64,000 bases of DNA from positions 124,001-188,000 of the forward strand of contig JAREIK010010217.1 of the NCBI GenBank assembly GCA_029783825.1, read 5' to 3'. The translations under genes and the position numbers were made by a program. This stretch comes from Sapria himalayana. Lineage: Eukaryota; Streptophyta; Magnoliopsida; Malpighiales; Rafflesiaceae. Below, piece by piece: positions 1 through 13,849 of this stretch. The stretch's first letter is position 1. Each line of letters begins with the position of its first letter. The notes below the pieces were generated by a model. The model had not been told where the DNA came from and made no database searches. It worked only from the letters and a program-made list of their open reading frames with translations.

Positions 1-1149
1 TATAATATATATCAATAAAATTGTTTATATTGAATTTATATGATATATAAATTAATATTATTATAACTAAGTATTGCATTCACATTTCAAAAAATTTTAA
101 ATATAATTATATTTTCAAAGGTTATAACCTATGAAAATGAGAAAAAATTATAGAAATTTTTATTGATATTTTATTTTTTTAAATAAAACGTCTAAACCAC
201 TAAAAGCCCAAAAACATAAATCGCTAAAATCCTAAATGAAAAAACCTCTAAATACTTAATCCATTAAACTGGTATATAGTAATAATAAATCATAAATCTC
301 ATTTTAAATTTTATTCAGTCTAATTTTAAATTTTTATTTTAAATATTTATCAGTTTATTTTTATAGAAATATTAATTACAAAATAAATTATTAGTGAGAA
401 ATATCTAATTTAAATTAAACCGGTATCCCTAAATAATAAATAAAAATCTCATTTTTTTTATTTATAATTTTAAATATTCATTTTAATTATTTATTTGTTT
501 ATTTTAATAAATATATTAATTACATAATAAATTATGAGTTAGACAAAAATAATTTATATAAATTATTTTTCATTAAAAAAATATACATAAACTTTTAAAA
601 GAAAAAAAATTCAAAACAAAAAATTATTATATAGTAAAATATTTTGCTTTGCTTCTGAATCATTTTAGATTTGGTAATTATATTTTAATTGATATCTATC
701 TTATTAATAATAGATTATTAACTTATTTTTTGATCATTATTAGAATATTTATCAATAAAATTGTTTATATTGAATTTATATGATATAAAAATATAATGTT
801 TATTATAACTAAAGATTGTATTCACTTTAGAAAAAAAATTAAAATTTAATGTATTTTCAAAGGTTATAACATTTGAAAATATCAAAAAATAACAAAAATA
901 ATTTTTTTGTTATTTTATTTTTAAAATAAAACATATAAACCTCTAAATGCATATATAGGTAAATCAGTAAACTCCTAAATACATAAACCATTAAACTGCT
1001 ATATACTACTTAATAATTAATAAATCTAATTTTTATTTTATTTATTATAAATTTAAATATTGATTTTAATTATTTATTAGTTTATTTTGATAAAATATTT
1101 ATTACAAAATAAATTATGAGTGCGACAAATATAATCTAAATAATTTATT
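1..1149 (-). repeat. Satellite block, reverse orientation (B, link, A monomers)
   Basis: Tandem AT-rich satellite in which the C-rich form of the header is on the plus strand. A B-type header lies near 196-290 and an A-type header near 930-1005. The short link junction, where a header start runs directly into a tail, is near 405-430. Palindrome cores are at 120-129 (perfect GGTTATAACC) and 862-871 (last base changed). The block ends where B tail sequence joins the truncated composite unit. No coding potential is visible. Confidence 0.9.
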
Positions 1150-2064
1150 TAGAACACAAAATCATATCGATTAGAATATGTCATAACTTGTGTCTCTCTG
1201 TGGAACATATTGTTATGGGACTAAGAATGATCATGAATACATATTTAATCACTATAATACTGGGTCACAGTATTGGATATGACTATAGTTTGTGCATTTT
1301 ATCTTTATATTTCAAAATCATTGCACTAGGAATGATTGTAACTTTGGACAATCCTCAAGAGCAAAAGTCATGACCCTAGAAATAGTTAAAGCTCGAGTAC
1401 TACTCTTTATAACTTTCAATAGCTAAAATTCTTGGGATTGGAAATATCACTATGGCTTTTTCCTTTAATTTGTGACCTCAAGTGTCAATATGGAAGACTA
1501 AAATTTGAGCAATGATTAAAACCTTTTATACATTTGAATATGATTTATTTACACCTTTTTGGGTATTGTGATCTTGTATACATAACTCATTTAATATAAA
1601 AAGAAAGAAATGATAATTTTCATATCCATGAGGATATAAAAAAAAGGCTTAGACATGCCAATAAAATAAATTTTTTGATTTTTGATTGAAAGAGTGCCCA
1701 TACTTCTTGCCCTGCTCAAACTGCCCTGGGGCTAGTTTGTCTAATAGCTACAAGGTGGTTATTTTTTTAGAGGTGAACTATGTTTTAAAAATATTGCTTT
1801 GAGTGTGTGCATGTGAGATATTTTAGAAAAAATTACAATAATCAATATAAATAGCATCCAAACCAACTAGCTATTTCAACACATAGGGGTACAACTTTGG
1901 TTTAGTCTGTTAGCATACATGAGTCAAATTGCCTTTGATATCCAAGTGATTCAACATCAAATATGATGAGACATAATAGAGATAAAGTAAATGCTTCTAT
2001 TATTTTGGTTAGAGCTTTAGCAATCATTCTAGAATTGAGAGAGGACCAAAATAAATTATTTTAA
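1150..2064 (-). other. Composite dispersed unit, truncated inverted copy
   Basis: This is the reverse complement of the left part of the unit at 23227-25667, matching about 23227-24147. It lacks the telomere-like block and the poly(A) retroposed half. Its high-coordinate boundary, near 2065, meets satellite at the same point as in the two full copies (the TATACTGAATA region of a monomer tail). The low-coordinate end breaks inside the unit at AGAACACAAAATC and joins a B-monomer tail directly, with a few bases of T/A microhomology. It is visibly richer in G and C than the satellite. I infer that it was once full length and lost about 1.5 kb by deletion within the array. No function is recognised. 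Confidence 0.85.
1188..1373 (+). other. Short open frame shared by the three composite copies (doubtful coding)
   Basis: A 61-codon ATG-to-stop frame. Equivalent frames are open at 23903-24157 and 58061-58243 on the minus strand, sharing cores such as MNTYLITII, GHSIGYD and PQEQK. The three translations differ by many replacement changes, and the 23903-24157 version is longer at both ends. I see no splice context, no upstream promoter and no recognisable protein family. It may simply be a chance frame kept open because the copies are recent. A codon-substitution test over many copies would decide. Confidence 0.15.
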
Positions 2065-4019
2065 TTATTCAATATAATTCTAATTTTTATTTTAATTATT
2101 TATAAGTTTATTTTTATAAAAATATTAATTACAAAATAAATTATTAGTGAGACAGATCTAATTTAAATTAAACCTGTATATCCTAAATAATATAATAAAT
2201 CTCATTTTTTTTCTTTTTAATTTTAAATATTCAAATTTAATTAATTATTTGTTTATTTTTATATAAATATTAATTACAAAATAAATTATGAGTTACACAA
2301 ATATAATTTATATAAATTATTTTTCATTAAAATAATATAGATAAACTTTTTAAAAGAAAAAAAAAATTTTAAACAAAAAATTAATATATAGTAATATATT
2401 TTGCTTTGCTTGTGAATCATTTTAGGTTTTGTTATTTTATTATAATTGAATCTATCTTATTACTAATAGATTATTAATTTATTTTTTGATCATTATTAGA
2501 TTATTTATCAATAAAATAGTTTATATTGAATTTATATGATATATAAATATAATGATTATTATCACTAAATATTGAATTCACTTTTGAAAAAAATTTAAAA
2601 ATTATTATATTTTCAAAGTTCATAACATTTGAAAATATCAAAAAATAATAAAAATAATATTTTTGTTTATTTGTTATTTAAATAAAACCTTTAACCACTA
2701 AATGGAAACACAGTTAATTCAGTAAACTCCTAAACCTCGTAATGCCTAAATACATAAACCATTAAACCGCTATATTCTACTTAATAATTAATAAATCTAA
2801 TTTTTATTTCTATTTATTATAATTTGAAATATTTATTTTAATTATTTATTAGTTTATTTGTATATAAATTTTTATTTCAAAATAAATAATAAGTGAGAGA
2901 AATATAATTTAAATAATTTATTTTTAAACAATAAAAGTATTTACGGTTATATAAGAAGTAAAAATTTAAAAATTTAAAAATTAAAAATTATTATATAGTA
3001 ATATATTTTACTTTAATTTTGAATCAATTTGTGTTTTGTAAATCTTTTTTAATTAATATCAATATTTTTATAAATTTTTTATTAATTTAAATTTTGATCA
3101 TTATTATATTATATATCAATAAAATTGTTTATATTGAATTTATATGATATATAATTATTAATATTATCATAACTAAATATTATATTCACATTTAAAAAAT
3201 GTTAAATTTTATCATATTTTCAAAGGTTATGACCTATTAAAATGAGAAAAAATTACAAATTTCTTTTTGTTATTTTATTGTTTAAATAAAACCTATAAAC
3301 CAAAAAATGCTTGAAAACATAAATTGCTAAACTTCTAAATGACAAAACCTCTAAATACTTAAACAATTAAACTTGTATACAATAATAATAAATCATAAAT
3401 TTCATTTTAAATTTTATTCTGTTTAATTTTAAATTTTTATTTTAATTATTTATCAGTTTATTTGTATATAAATATTAATTACAAAATAAATTATTAGTTA
3501 GTTAGATCAATTTTAAATAAAATCAGTATACCCTAAATAATAAATAATAAAACTCATTTTTTTTCATTATAATTTTAAATATTCTTTTTAATTATTTATT
3601 TGTATACTTTTATATAAATATTAATTACAAAATAAATTATGAGTTAAACAAATATAATTTATATAAATTATTTTTCATTAAAAAAATATAGATACATTTT
3701 TAAAAACAAATTTCAAAATAAAAAATTATTATATAGTAATATATTTTGCTTAGCTTCTAAATCATTTTAATATTTTTAATTATATTTTAAATGATATATA
3801 TCTTATTAATAATAGATTATTAATTTATTTTTTGATCATTATTAGAATATTTATCAATAAAATTGTTTATATTGAATTTATATGATATATAAATTTAATT
3901 ATTATTATAACTAAATATTGTATTCACTTTTGAAAAAAGTTTTAAAATTTTTATGTTTTCAAAGATTATAACCTTTAAACATGTGAAAAAATAAAAAATA
4001 TATATATTTTTTGTTATTT

Positions 4020-4135
4020 CATTGATAATTATTATGATTATTATAAATAAATATTTATTCACTTTTAAAAAAAAATTTAAAAATTAATATATTTTAAAAG
4101 CTTACAACCTTTAAAAATATCAAAAAAATAATAAA
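4020..4135 (-). repeat. Partial duplication inside an A monomer body
   Basis: The stretch from the CTAAATATT-like body to the palindrome region occurs just before (about 3900-4015) and again here in degenerate form. There are therefore two palindrome-like cores, near 3964 and 4098, only about 134 bp apart instead of about 600. It accounts for the extra length of this A-B dimer. Confidence 0.65.
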
Positions 4136-5253
4136 ATTAATTTTATTTATTTTTTAAATAAAAACTATAAACACTAAATGCATACATAGTTAAATCAAAA
4201 AACACCTAAACCTCGTAATGCCTAAATACATAAACCATTAAACTTCTATATACTACTTAATAATTAATAAATCTAATTTTATTTCTATTTATTATTATTT
4301 TAAATATTCATTTTAATTATTTATTAGTTTATTTTTATAGAAATATTTATTACAGAATAAAGAATGAGTGCGACAAATATAATTTAATTAATTTCTTTTT
4401 AATAAAAAATATATACGCTTATAAAAGAAGTAAAAATTTAAAAATTAATAATTATTTCCACTAATATATTTTACTTTAATTTTGAATCATTTTGGGTATT
4501 GTAAATTTTTTTTAATTAATATTTATCTTTTTATTAATAGTATATTAATTTAATTTTTGATCATTATTATATTATATATCAATAAAATTGTTTATATTGA
4601 ATTTATATGATATATAATTATTAATATTATTATAACTAAATATTATATTCATATTTCAAAAAATTGTAAATATTTTTATATTTTTAAAGGTTATAACCTA
4701 TGAAAATGATAACAAATTATAGAAATTTTTTTTGTTATTTTATTTTTTATATAAAACCTATAAACCACTAAAAGCCTAAATACATAAATCACTAAACTCT
4801 TAACGATAAAACCACTAAATATTTAAACCATTATACTAGTATACATTAATAATAAATCTTAAATCTCATTTTAATTTTTATTCTGTATAATTTTAAATTT
4901 TTATTTTAATTATTTATCAGTTTATTTTTAAAGAAATATTAATTACAAAATAAATTATTAGTGAGATAGATCTAATTTAAATTAAACTGGCATCCCTAAA
5001 TAATAAATAATAAATCTTATTTTTTTTTATTATAATTTTAAATATTCATATTAATTATTTATTTGTTTATTTATATATTAATATTAATTACAAAATAAAT
5101 TGATTTAGACAAATATAATTTATATATTTTATTTTTGATTAAAAAATTATAAATAAACTATTTAGAAGAAAAAAAAATTTCTAAACAAAAAATTATTTTA
5201 TAGTAATATATTTTGATTTGATTCTGAATCTTTTTAGGTTTTATAATTATATT

Positions 5254-5291
5254 TTAATTGATATCTTTCTTTTTTTTAATTGAAATCTATC
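5254..5291 (-). repeat. Short local duplication around TTAATTGATATCT
   Basis: TTAATTGATATCT is followed by a T-tract and then TTAATTGAAATCTAT, a duplication of about 22 bp. A very similar duplication stands at about 6772-6803, roughly 1.5 kb or two monomers away. This suggests that the event happened once and was copied with the surrounding repeat. Confidence 0.6.
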
Positions 5292-6771
5292 ATATTAATA
5301 AAAGATTATTAATTTATTTTTTGATCATTATTAGAATATTTATCAATAAAATTGTTTATATTGACTTTATATGATACATAAACATACTGATTATTATAAC
5401 TACAGATTATATTAACTTTTGAAAAAAAGTTAAAAATTATTATATTTTTAAAGGTTATAACCTTTCAAAATATTAAAAAATAATAAATATTTATTTATTG
5501 TTATTTTATTTTTTAAATAAAACCTATAAACGGCTAAAAGCCTAAAAACATAAATATATAAACTCCTAAATGACAAAACCTCTAAATACTTATTCCATTA
5601 AACTGTTATAAATTAATAATTAATCATAAATCTCATTTTAATTTTTATTCAGTATAATTTTATATTTTTATTTTAATTATTTATCAGTTTATTTTTATAA
5701 AAATATTAATTTCAAAATAAATTATTATTGAGATAGATCTAATTTAAATTAAATCGGTATCTTTAAATAATAAATAATAAATCTCATTTTTTTTAATTAT
5801 AATTTTAAATATCATTTTAATTATTTATTTTTTTATTTATTTATAAATATTTATTACAAAATAAATTGAGTTAGACAAATATAATTTATATAAATTGTTT
5901 TTGATCAAAAAATTATAGATAAACTTTATAAAAGAAAAAAAAATTTAAAGTAAAAAATTATTATATGGTAATATATTTTCCTTTGCTTCTTAATCATATT
6001 AGGTTTTGTAATTATATATTAATTGAAATATATCTTCTAATAATAGATTATTAATTAATTTTTTGATCATTATTAGAATATTTATCAATAAAATTATTTA
6101 TATTGAATTTATTTGATATATAAATATAATGATTATTATAACTAATGATTCTATTCCCTTTTTAAAAAAATTTAAAAATTATTATATTTTGAAAGGTTAT
6201 AACATTTGAAAATATCAAAAATAAAAAAATATATTTTTTGTTATTTTATTTTTTAAATAAAATCTATAAACCACTAAAAGCCTAAAAACATAAATTGCTA
6301 AACTCCTAAACGACAAAACCTCTAAATACTTAAACCATTAAACTGGTATACATTAATATTAAATAATAAATCTCATATTGATTTTTATTCAGTATGATTT
6401 TTAATTTTTATTTTAATTATTTATCAGTTTATTTTTAAAGAAATATTAATTACAAAATAAATTACTAGTGAGACAGATCTAATTTAAATTAAACCGGCAT
6501 CCCTAAATAATAAATAATAAATCTTATTTTTTTTTCATTATAATTATAAATATTCATTTTAATTATTTATTTGTTTATTTATATATAAATATTAATTACA
6601 AAATAAATTGAGTTAGACAAATATAATTTGTATATATTATTTTTCATCAAAAAATTATATATAATCTTTTTAAAAGAAAAAAAAATATCTAAACAAAAAA
6701 TTATTATATAGTAATATATTTTGTTTTGCTTCTAAATCATTTTAGAATTTATAATTATATATTAATTGATA

Positions 6772-6803
6772 TATATCTTTTTTTTAATTGATATCTATCT
6801 TAT
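6772..6803 (-). repeat. Second copy of the short TTAATTGAT duplication
   Basis: TTAATTGATATATATCT, a T-tract, and TTAATTGATATCTATCT repeat the arrangement seen at 5254-5291. The shared derived duplication marks these two A-like bodies as recent copies of one another. Confidence 0.6.
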
Positions 6804-9214
6804 TAATAATTTTTTATTAAATTATTTTTTGATCATTATTAGAATATTTATCAATAATATTGTTTATATTGAATTTATATGATATATAAAAATAATGATT
6901 ATTATAACTAAATATTGAATTCACTTTTAAAAAAAATTTAAAAATTATCATATTTCCAAACGTTATAACCTTAGGAAATATGAATAAATAATAAAAATTA
7001 ATTGTTTGTTATTTAATTTTTTAAATAAAACCTATAAACCACTAAATGCATACATAGTTATTCATTAAACATTTAAACCTCGTAATGCCTAAATACATAA
7101 ACCATTATACTATTATATACTACTTAATAATTAATAAATTTAATTTTTATTTCAATTTATTATTATTTTAAATATTCATTTTAATTATTTATTAGTTTAT
7201 TTTTATAAAAATTTTTATTACAAAATAAATTATGAGTGTGACACATATAATTTAAATAATTTATTTTTAATCAAAAAAAAATATATGCTTTTAAAAGAAG
7301 TATTATTAAAAATTATTATCAACTAATATATTTTAGTTTAATTTTGAATCAATTTGGGTTTTGTAAATATTTTTTAATTAATATATATCCTATTATAAAT
7401 AGTTTATTAATTTAATTTTTGATCATTATTATAATATCTATCAATAATATTATTTATATTGAATTTATATCTTAATAATTACTAATATTATTATAACTAA
7501 ATAATGTATTCACATTTCAAAAGATTTTAAATATTATTATATTTTCGAAGGTTTAAACTATGAAACTTAGAAAAAATTACAATCTTTTTTCGTTATTTTA
7601 TTGATTAAATAAAACCTATAAACCATTAAATACCAAAAACCTAAATCGCTAAACTCCTAAAATACAAAACCGATAAATACTTAAACCATTAAACTAGTAT
7701 ACATTAATAATAATTCATAAATATCATTTTAATTTTTATTTAGTATAATTTTAAATTATTATTTTAATTAATTTTTAGTTTATTTTTATAGAAATTTTAA
7801 ATACAAAATAAATTATTAGTTAGACAGATATATATTTAATTAGACTGGTATAACCTAAATAATAAATCATAATATTATTTTTTTCATTATAATTATAAAT
7901 ATTCATTATAATTATTTACTTGTTTATTTTTATATAAATATTAATTAAAAAATAAATTGAGTTAGACAAATATAATTTATATAAATTAATTTTCATCAAA
8001 AAAATATGGAAAACTTTTTAAAAGAAAAAAAATTTCAAAACAATAAATTATTATATAGTAATATATTTTTATTTATCCTGAATAATTTTAGGTTTTTTTA
8101 TTATATTTTAATTGATAGCTATCATATTAATAATAGATTATTAATTTATTTTTTGATCATTATTAGAATATTTATCAATAAAATTGTTTATATTGAATTT
8201 ATATGATATATAAATATAATAATTATTATAACTAAATATTGAATTCACATTTGAAAAAAAATTAAAAATTATTATATTTTCAAAGGTTATAACATTTGAA
8301 AATATCAAAAAATAATAAAAATAAATATTTTGTTATTTTAATTTTTTAATAAAACCAATAAACCACTAAATGCATACAAAATAAAATCTGTAAACTCCTA
8401 CGGCCTGTAATGCTTAAATATATAAACCATTAAGCTGCTATATACTACTTAATATTTAAAAAATCACATTTTTATTTTAATTTATTATTATTTTAAATAT
8501 TCATTTAATTATTTATAAGTTTATCTTATATAAATATTTATAAAAAATAAATTATGAGTGCGGCAAAAATAATTTAAATAATTTATTTTTAATCAAAAAA
8601 AATATATACGCTTATTAAAGGAGTAAAATTTTAAAAATTAAAAATTATTATCGAGTAATATTTTTTACCTTAATTTTGAATAAATTTGGGTTTTGTAAAT
8701 ATTTTTTAATTAATATCTATCTTTTTATTAATAGTTTATCAATTTAATTTTAGATCATTATTATAATATCTATCAATAAAATTGCTTATATTGAATTTAT
8801 ATGATATATAATTATTAAAATTATTATAACTAAATATTGTATTCACATTTCAAAAAATTTTAAATATTATTATATTTTCAAAGGTTATAACCTATAAAAA
8901 TGATAAAAAATTACAATTTTTTTTTGTTATTTTATTATTTAATAAAACCTATAAACCACTAAATGCCTAAAAACACAAATCGCTAAACTTCTTAATGATA
9001 AAACTTCTTAATACTTAAACTATTAAATTGGTATACATTAATAATAAAACATAAATCTCATTTTAATTTTAATTAGGTGTAATTTTAAATTTTTATTTTA
9101 ATTATTTATCAGTTTATATTATTAGAAATATTAATTACAAAATAAATTATTAGTGAGACAGATCTATTTTAAATAATTTATTTTTTATTAAAAAATATAT
9201 ATATGCTTATAAAA

Positions 9215-9245
9215 AGAAAAATTTTTTAACAAAAATTTATTTAAA
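9215..9245. other. Satellite orientation switch
   Basis: To the left, monomers read on the minus strand; to the right, on the plus strand. The left arm ends in the mid-body of a monomer (the reverse complement of a TTTGTT...CTTTTTATAAGCATATAT segment, near 9160-9230). The right arm starts in a B tail (AAATGAAATTTATGATTTATT, about 9245-9265). The two sides come from different positions in the monomer, so no long palindrome forms at the join. The G-rich header strands point away from each other, the opposite polarity to a telomere-to-telomere fusion. Confidence 0.8.
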
Positions 9246-12200
9246 TGAAATTTATGATTTATTATTAATGTATACCAGTTTAATTATTTAATTATTTATA
9301 GGTTTTGTCATTTAAGAGTTTAGCGATTTATGTTTTTAGGTATTTAGTGGTTTATAGGTTTTATTTAATCAATAAAATAACAAAAAAAAATTTTGTAATT
9401 TTTTCTCTTTTTCATAGGTCATAACCATTAAAAATATAATAATATTTAAGATTTTTTGAAATGTGAATATAATATTTAATTATAATAATATTAATAATTA
9501 TATATAATATAAATTTAATATAAACAATTTTATTAATAGATATTATAATAATGATCAAAAATTAAATTAATAAACTATTAATAATAAGATAGATATTAAT
9601 TGAAAAATATATACAAAACCTAAATTGATTCAGAATAAAAGTAAAATATATTACTTAATAATAATTTTTAATTTTTTACTTATTTTATAAGCATAAATAC
9701 TTTTTTTGATTAAAAATAAATTATTTAAATTATATTTATTGCACTCATACTTTATTCTGTAATAAATATTTCTATAAAAATAAACTAATAAATAATTAAA
9801 ATGACTATTTAAATTTATAATAAATAGAAATAAAAATTAGATTTATTAATTATTAAGTAGTATATAGTGGTTTAATGGTTTATGTATTTAGGCATTACGA
9901 GATTTATTAGTTTACTGATTTGACTATGTATGCATTTACTGGTTATAGGTTTTATTTAAAAATTAAATAAACAAAAAATTAATTTTGATTATTTTTTGAT
10001 ATTTTCACATGTTATAACCTTTGAAAATATAATAATTTTTAAATTTTTTTCAAAAGTGAATTCAATATTTTGTTATAATAATCATTATATTTATATATCA
10101 TATAAATTCAATATAAACATTTTTATTGATAAATATTCTAATAATGATAAAAAAATAACTTAATAATCTATTATTAATAAGATAGATATCAATTAAAATA
10201 TATTTACAAAACCTAAAATGATTCAGAAAGAAAGCAAAATATATTACTATATAATAAATTTTTGTTTTGAGATTTTTTCTTCTTTTTATAAGTTTATCTA
10301 TATTTTTTTGATAAAAAATAATTTATATAAATTATATTTGTCTAACTTATAATTTATATTTTATTAATTTTTAATAAAAATAAACGAATAAATAATTAAA
10401 ATGAATATTTTAAATTATAATGAAAATAATTATATTGAGATTTATTATTTATTATTTAGGGTATACTAGTTTAAAAAGATTATCTTTTTATGGTTTTAGA
10501 GATTTAAAAGTTATTGATTTAAGTGTTTAGGCATTTAGTAGTTTATAAAATTTATTTAAACAATGAAATAACAAAAAAAATATTTTTTATATTTCCTCAC
10601 ATTTTCAAAGGTTATAAGCTTTGAAAATATAATAATTTTTAAATTTTTTAAACACGTGAATATAATATTTGTAATAATAATCATTATAATTATATATAAT
10701 CTAAAAAAATATAAAAAATTTTATTGATAGATATTAAATCAATTATCAAAAAATAAATTAATATGATATATATAAATAAAAATATAATTGCAAAACCTAA
10801 AATTATTCAAAATCAAAGTAAAATTTATTACTAAATAATAATTTTTGTTTTTTAGTTTTTGCTTCTTTTTATAAGCTTATATTTTTTTTTTGATGAAAAA
10901 TAAATTATTTAAATTATATTTGTATAACTCATAATTTATTTTGTAATTAATATTTTAATAAATTATTTAAATTATAAATAAGGTTTACGATTTTAAAGGG
11001 TTAAGTATTTAGGAGCTTTTGTGTTAAGGAGTTTTAAGATTTAAGTGTTTATGCATTTAGTGGTTTATATGTTTTATTTAAACAATGATATAACATAAAA
11101 TTTATTTTTTTTATTTTTTCTAATTTTTGAAGGTTATATCCTTTGAAAATATAAAAATATTTAAATTTTTTTTAAATGTAAATATAATATTTATTTATAA
11201 TAATCTTCATAAATGTAAGTCATTTAAATTAAATATAAATAATTACATTGCTAAATATTATAATAATGATCAAAAAATAAATTAATAAACTATTATTAAT
11301 AAAATAGATATTATTTAAAAAGTATTCGTAAAATCTAAATTTATTCAAATCAAAGTAAAATATATTACTAAATTATAATTTTTTGTAATGTTTTGCATTT
11401 TTTATAAGTTTATATTTTTGTTATTAAAAATACATTATTTAAATTATATTTGTCTTACTCATAATTTATTTTGTAATTTATAATTATATATTAATAAACT
11501 AATAAATAATTAAAATGAATATTTAAATTTATAATGAATACAAAAAAAAGTGAGATTTATAATTTATTATTCATTATATACCAGTTTAATGGTTTAAGAA
11601 TTTAGGTGTTTTGTGGTTTAGTAGTTTAGTGATTTAATTGTTTATACCTCTAGTGATTTATAGTTTTTATTTAAAGAATGAAAAAAAAACTTAATTTTTT
11701 GATTTTTTTTAATTTTTGATGGTTATAACCTATGAAAATATAATAATTTTTAATTTTTTTTAAATGTGAAAATAATATTTAGTTATAATACTCTTAAATA
11801 ATTATATATAATGTAAACTCAATATACATAATTTTATTGATAAATATTATAATAATTATCAATAAATAAATTAATAAACAATTATTTATAAGAATGATAT
11901 AAGTTAAAATATAATTGTAATTTTTAAAATGATTCAAAATCAAAATAAGCTATATTACTATATAAAAATTATTTATTTTTAGAAATTTTCCTTTTTTTAT
12001 ATGCAATTTTTTTTACTGAAAAATAAATTATTTAAACTATATATGTCGCACTAATAATTTTTTATGTGATTAATATTTCTATAAAAATAAACTGATAAAT
12101 AATTAAAGTGAATATTTAAAATTATAATGAATACTAATAAAAATTAGATTTATGATTTATTATTTGGACTATACTAATTTAATGTTCTAAGTATTTATGG

Positions 12201-13849
12201 GCTTTGGGGTTTAGGAGCTTAGTCATTTTAGAATTTAGTCATTTAGTGGTTTATAGGTTTTATATAAAAAAAATAACAAAAATTTATTTTTGATATTTTT
12301 TCTCATTTTTGAATGTTATAACATTTGAAAATATAATATTTATAATTTTTTTTTGAAAAGCGAATATACTATGAAGTTATAATAATCATAAAAATTATAT
12401 ATCATATAAATTCAATATAAACTATTTTATTGATATATATTATAATAATGATCATATAAAAGTAATAAACAATTATTAATAAGATAAATATTGTTTAAAA
12501 TATATTTTTAAAACCTAAAATGATTCAAAATCAAAATGAAATATTTTACGAAATATTAATTTTATATTTTTAAATTTGTGTATACATTTATAAGCCTGTA
12601 TATTTTTTGATAAAAAATAAAATATTTAAATTATATTTGTCTCACTCATAATTTAATTTTTAATTTATATTTCTATAAAAATAAATTAATAAATAATTAA
12701 AATATATATTTAAAATTATAATGAATACTAATAAAAATGAGATTTATGATTTATTATTTAGGGTATAACTTTTTAATTGTTTAAGTTTTTTGTGGTTTTG
12801 GGGTTAATGAGTTTATTGATTTATATGTTTACACATTTATGTGTTTATAGGTTTTATTTAATCAAAGAAATAACAAAAAATTTATTTTTATGAATTCTCG
12901 TGATTTTTAAAAGTTATAACCTTTAAAAATATAATAATTTTTTAATAGTTATAAAATTTGAATACAATACTTAGTTATAATAATCTTAAAAATTATATTT
13001 GTTGTAAATTGAAAATAAAGAAATTTATTAATATATATTATTATAATGACTGATAAATAAAATAATTAACTTTTATTAATAAGATAGATATTAATTAAAA
13101 TATATTTGCAGAAACCAAAATAATTCAAAATCAAAGTATATTATATTACTAAATAAAATTTTAAAATTTTGAAATTTTGTTTATTTTTATATGCTTATTT
13201 TTTTTTCATAAAAAATAATTTGTTTAAATTATTTATGTCTCACTCATTATTTAATTTTTAATTTATATTTCTATAAAAATAAACTAAAAAATAAATAAAA
13301 TGATATTTAAAATTATAATGAATACAAATAAAAATGAGATTTATGATTTATTATTTAGGTTAGATAGATTTAATGGTTTAAGTATTTAGGGGGTTTTGGA
13401 GTTTAGTAGTTTAGAGATTTAAATGTTTTGGCATTTAGTGGTTTATAAGTTTTATTTAAATAATAAAATAATCTTAATAATTATAAGACATTTATATTGA
13501 ATATAAGTAATTTTATTGTTATATATTATAAAAATGATCAAATAATAAATTAATAAACTTTTATTAATAAGATTGATAGCAATTAAAATATAATTGCAAA
13601 ACCTATATATAATGATTAAAAATCAAAGTAAAATATTTTAATAAATAATACTTTTTTGTTTTTAAATTTTTACTTCTTTTTATAAGCTTATTTTTTTTTT
13701 AAGAAAAATAAATTATTAAAATTATATATATCTAACTCATTATTTATTTTGTAATTAATATTTTTATAAAAAAACTAATAAATAATTAAAATGAATATTT
13801 AAAATTATAATGAATACAAATTAAAATGAGATTTATGATTTATTATATG
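9246..13849 (+). repeat. Satellite run B-A-K-C-D-E-F-G
   Basis: This is the first forward stretch of the higher-order repeat. Headers start near 9283 (B), 9861 (A), 10461 (K), 10981 (C), 11575 (D), 12170 (E), 12762 (F) and 13360 (G), at intervals of roughly 490-610 bp. The same B-A-K-C-D-E-F-G order recurs around 50959-54720. The palindrome in the E monomer is centred near 12318 and carries a paired T/A change at 12314 and 12323. No genes are visible. Confidence 0.85.

Larger units (their letters stand above)
2065..9230 (-). repeat. Satellite A-B dimer array, reverse orientation
   Basis: Monomers alternate between an A type (header containing CATTACG-like sequence, reading as CGTAATG here) and a B type (header with ATTTATG and TTTTAGGC). 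A link deletion monomer precedes most A bodies. A headers are near 2690-2770, 4150-4255, 7035-7115 and 8355-8440. B headers are near 3285-3395, 4755-4850, 7620-7700 and 8950-9040. The headers near 5525-5610 and 6262-6355 are B-like but attached to A-like bodies. Links lie near 2160, 3510, 4985, 5750, 6490 and 7850. Palindrome cores lie near 2618, 3224, 3964, 4689, 5453, 6195, 6961, 8285 and 8883. B header to B header from 7620 to 8950 gives a dimer of about 1.33 kb. The array is more uniform than the forward arm. Confidence 0.9.

Noticed and set aside
8006..8206. Satellite frame rich in I, L, N, K and Y
   Set aside because: It is an AT-composition frame inside a repeat monomer with no family similarity. 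The same applies to 21272-21463, 25755-26000, 36159-36386, 37511-37699, 37890-38108, 44438-44626, 46165-46347 and 56721-56954.
9215..9245. Telomere-to-telomere fusion point
   Set aside because: A fusion would read TTTAGGG followed by CCCTAAA on the plus strand. Here the C-rich form comes first and the G-rich form second, and there is no uninterrupted telomere array.
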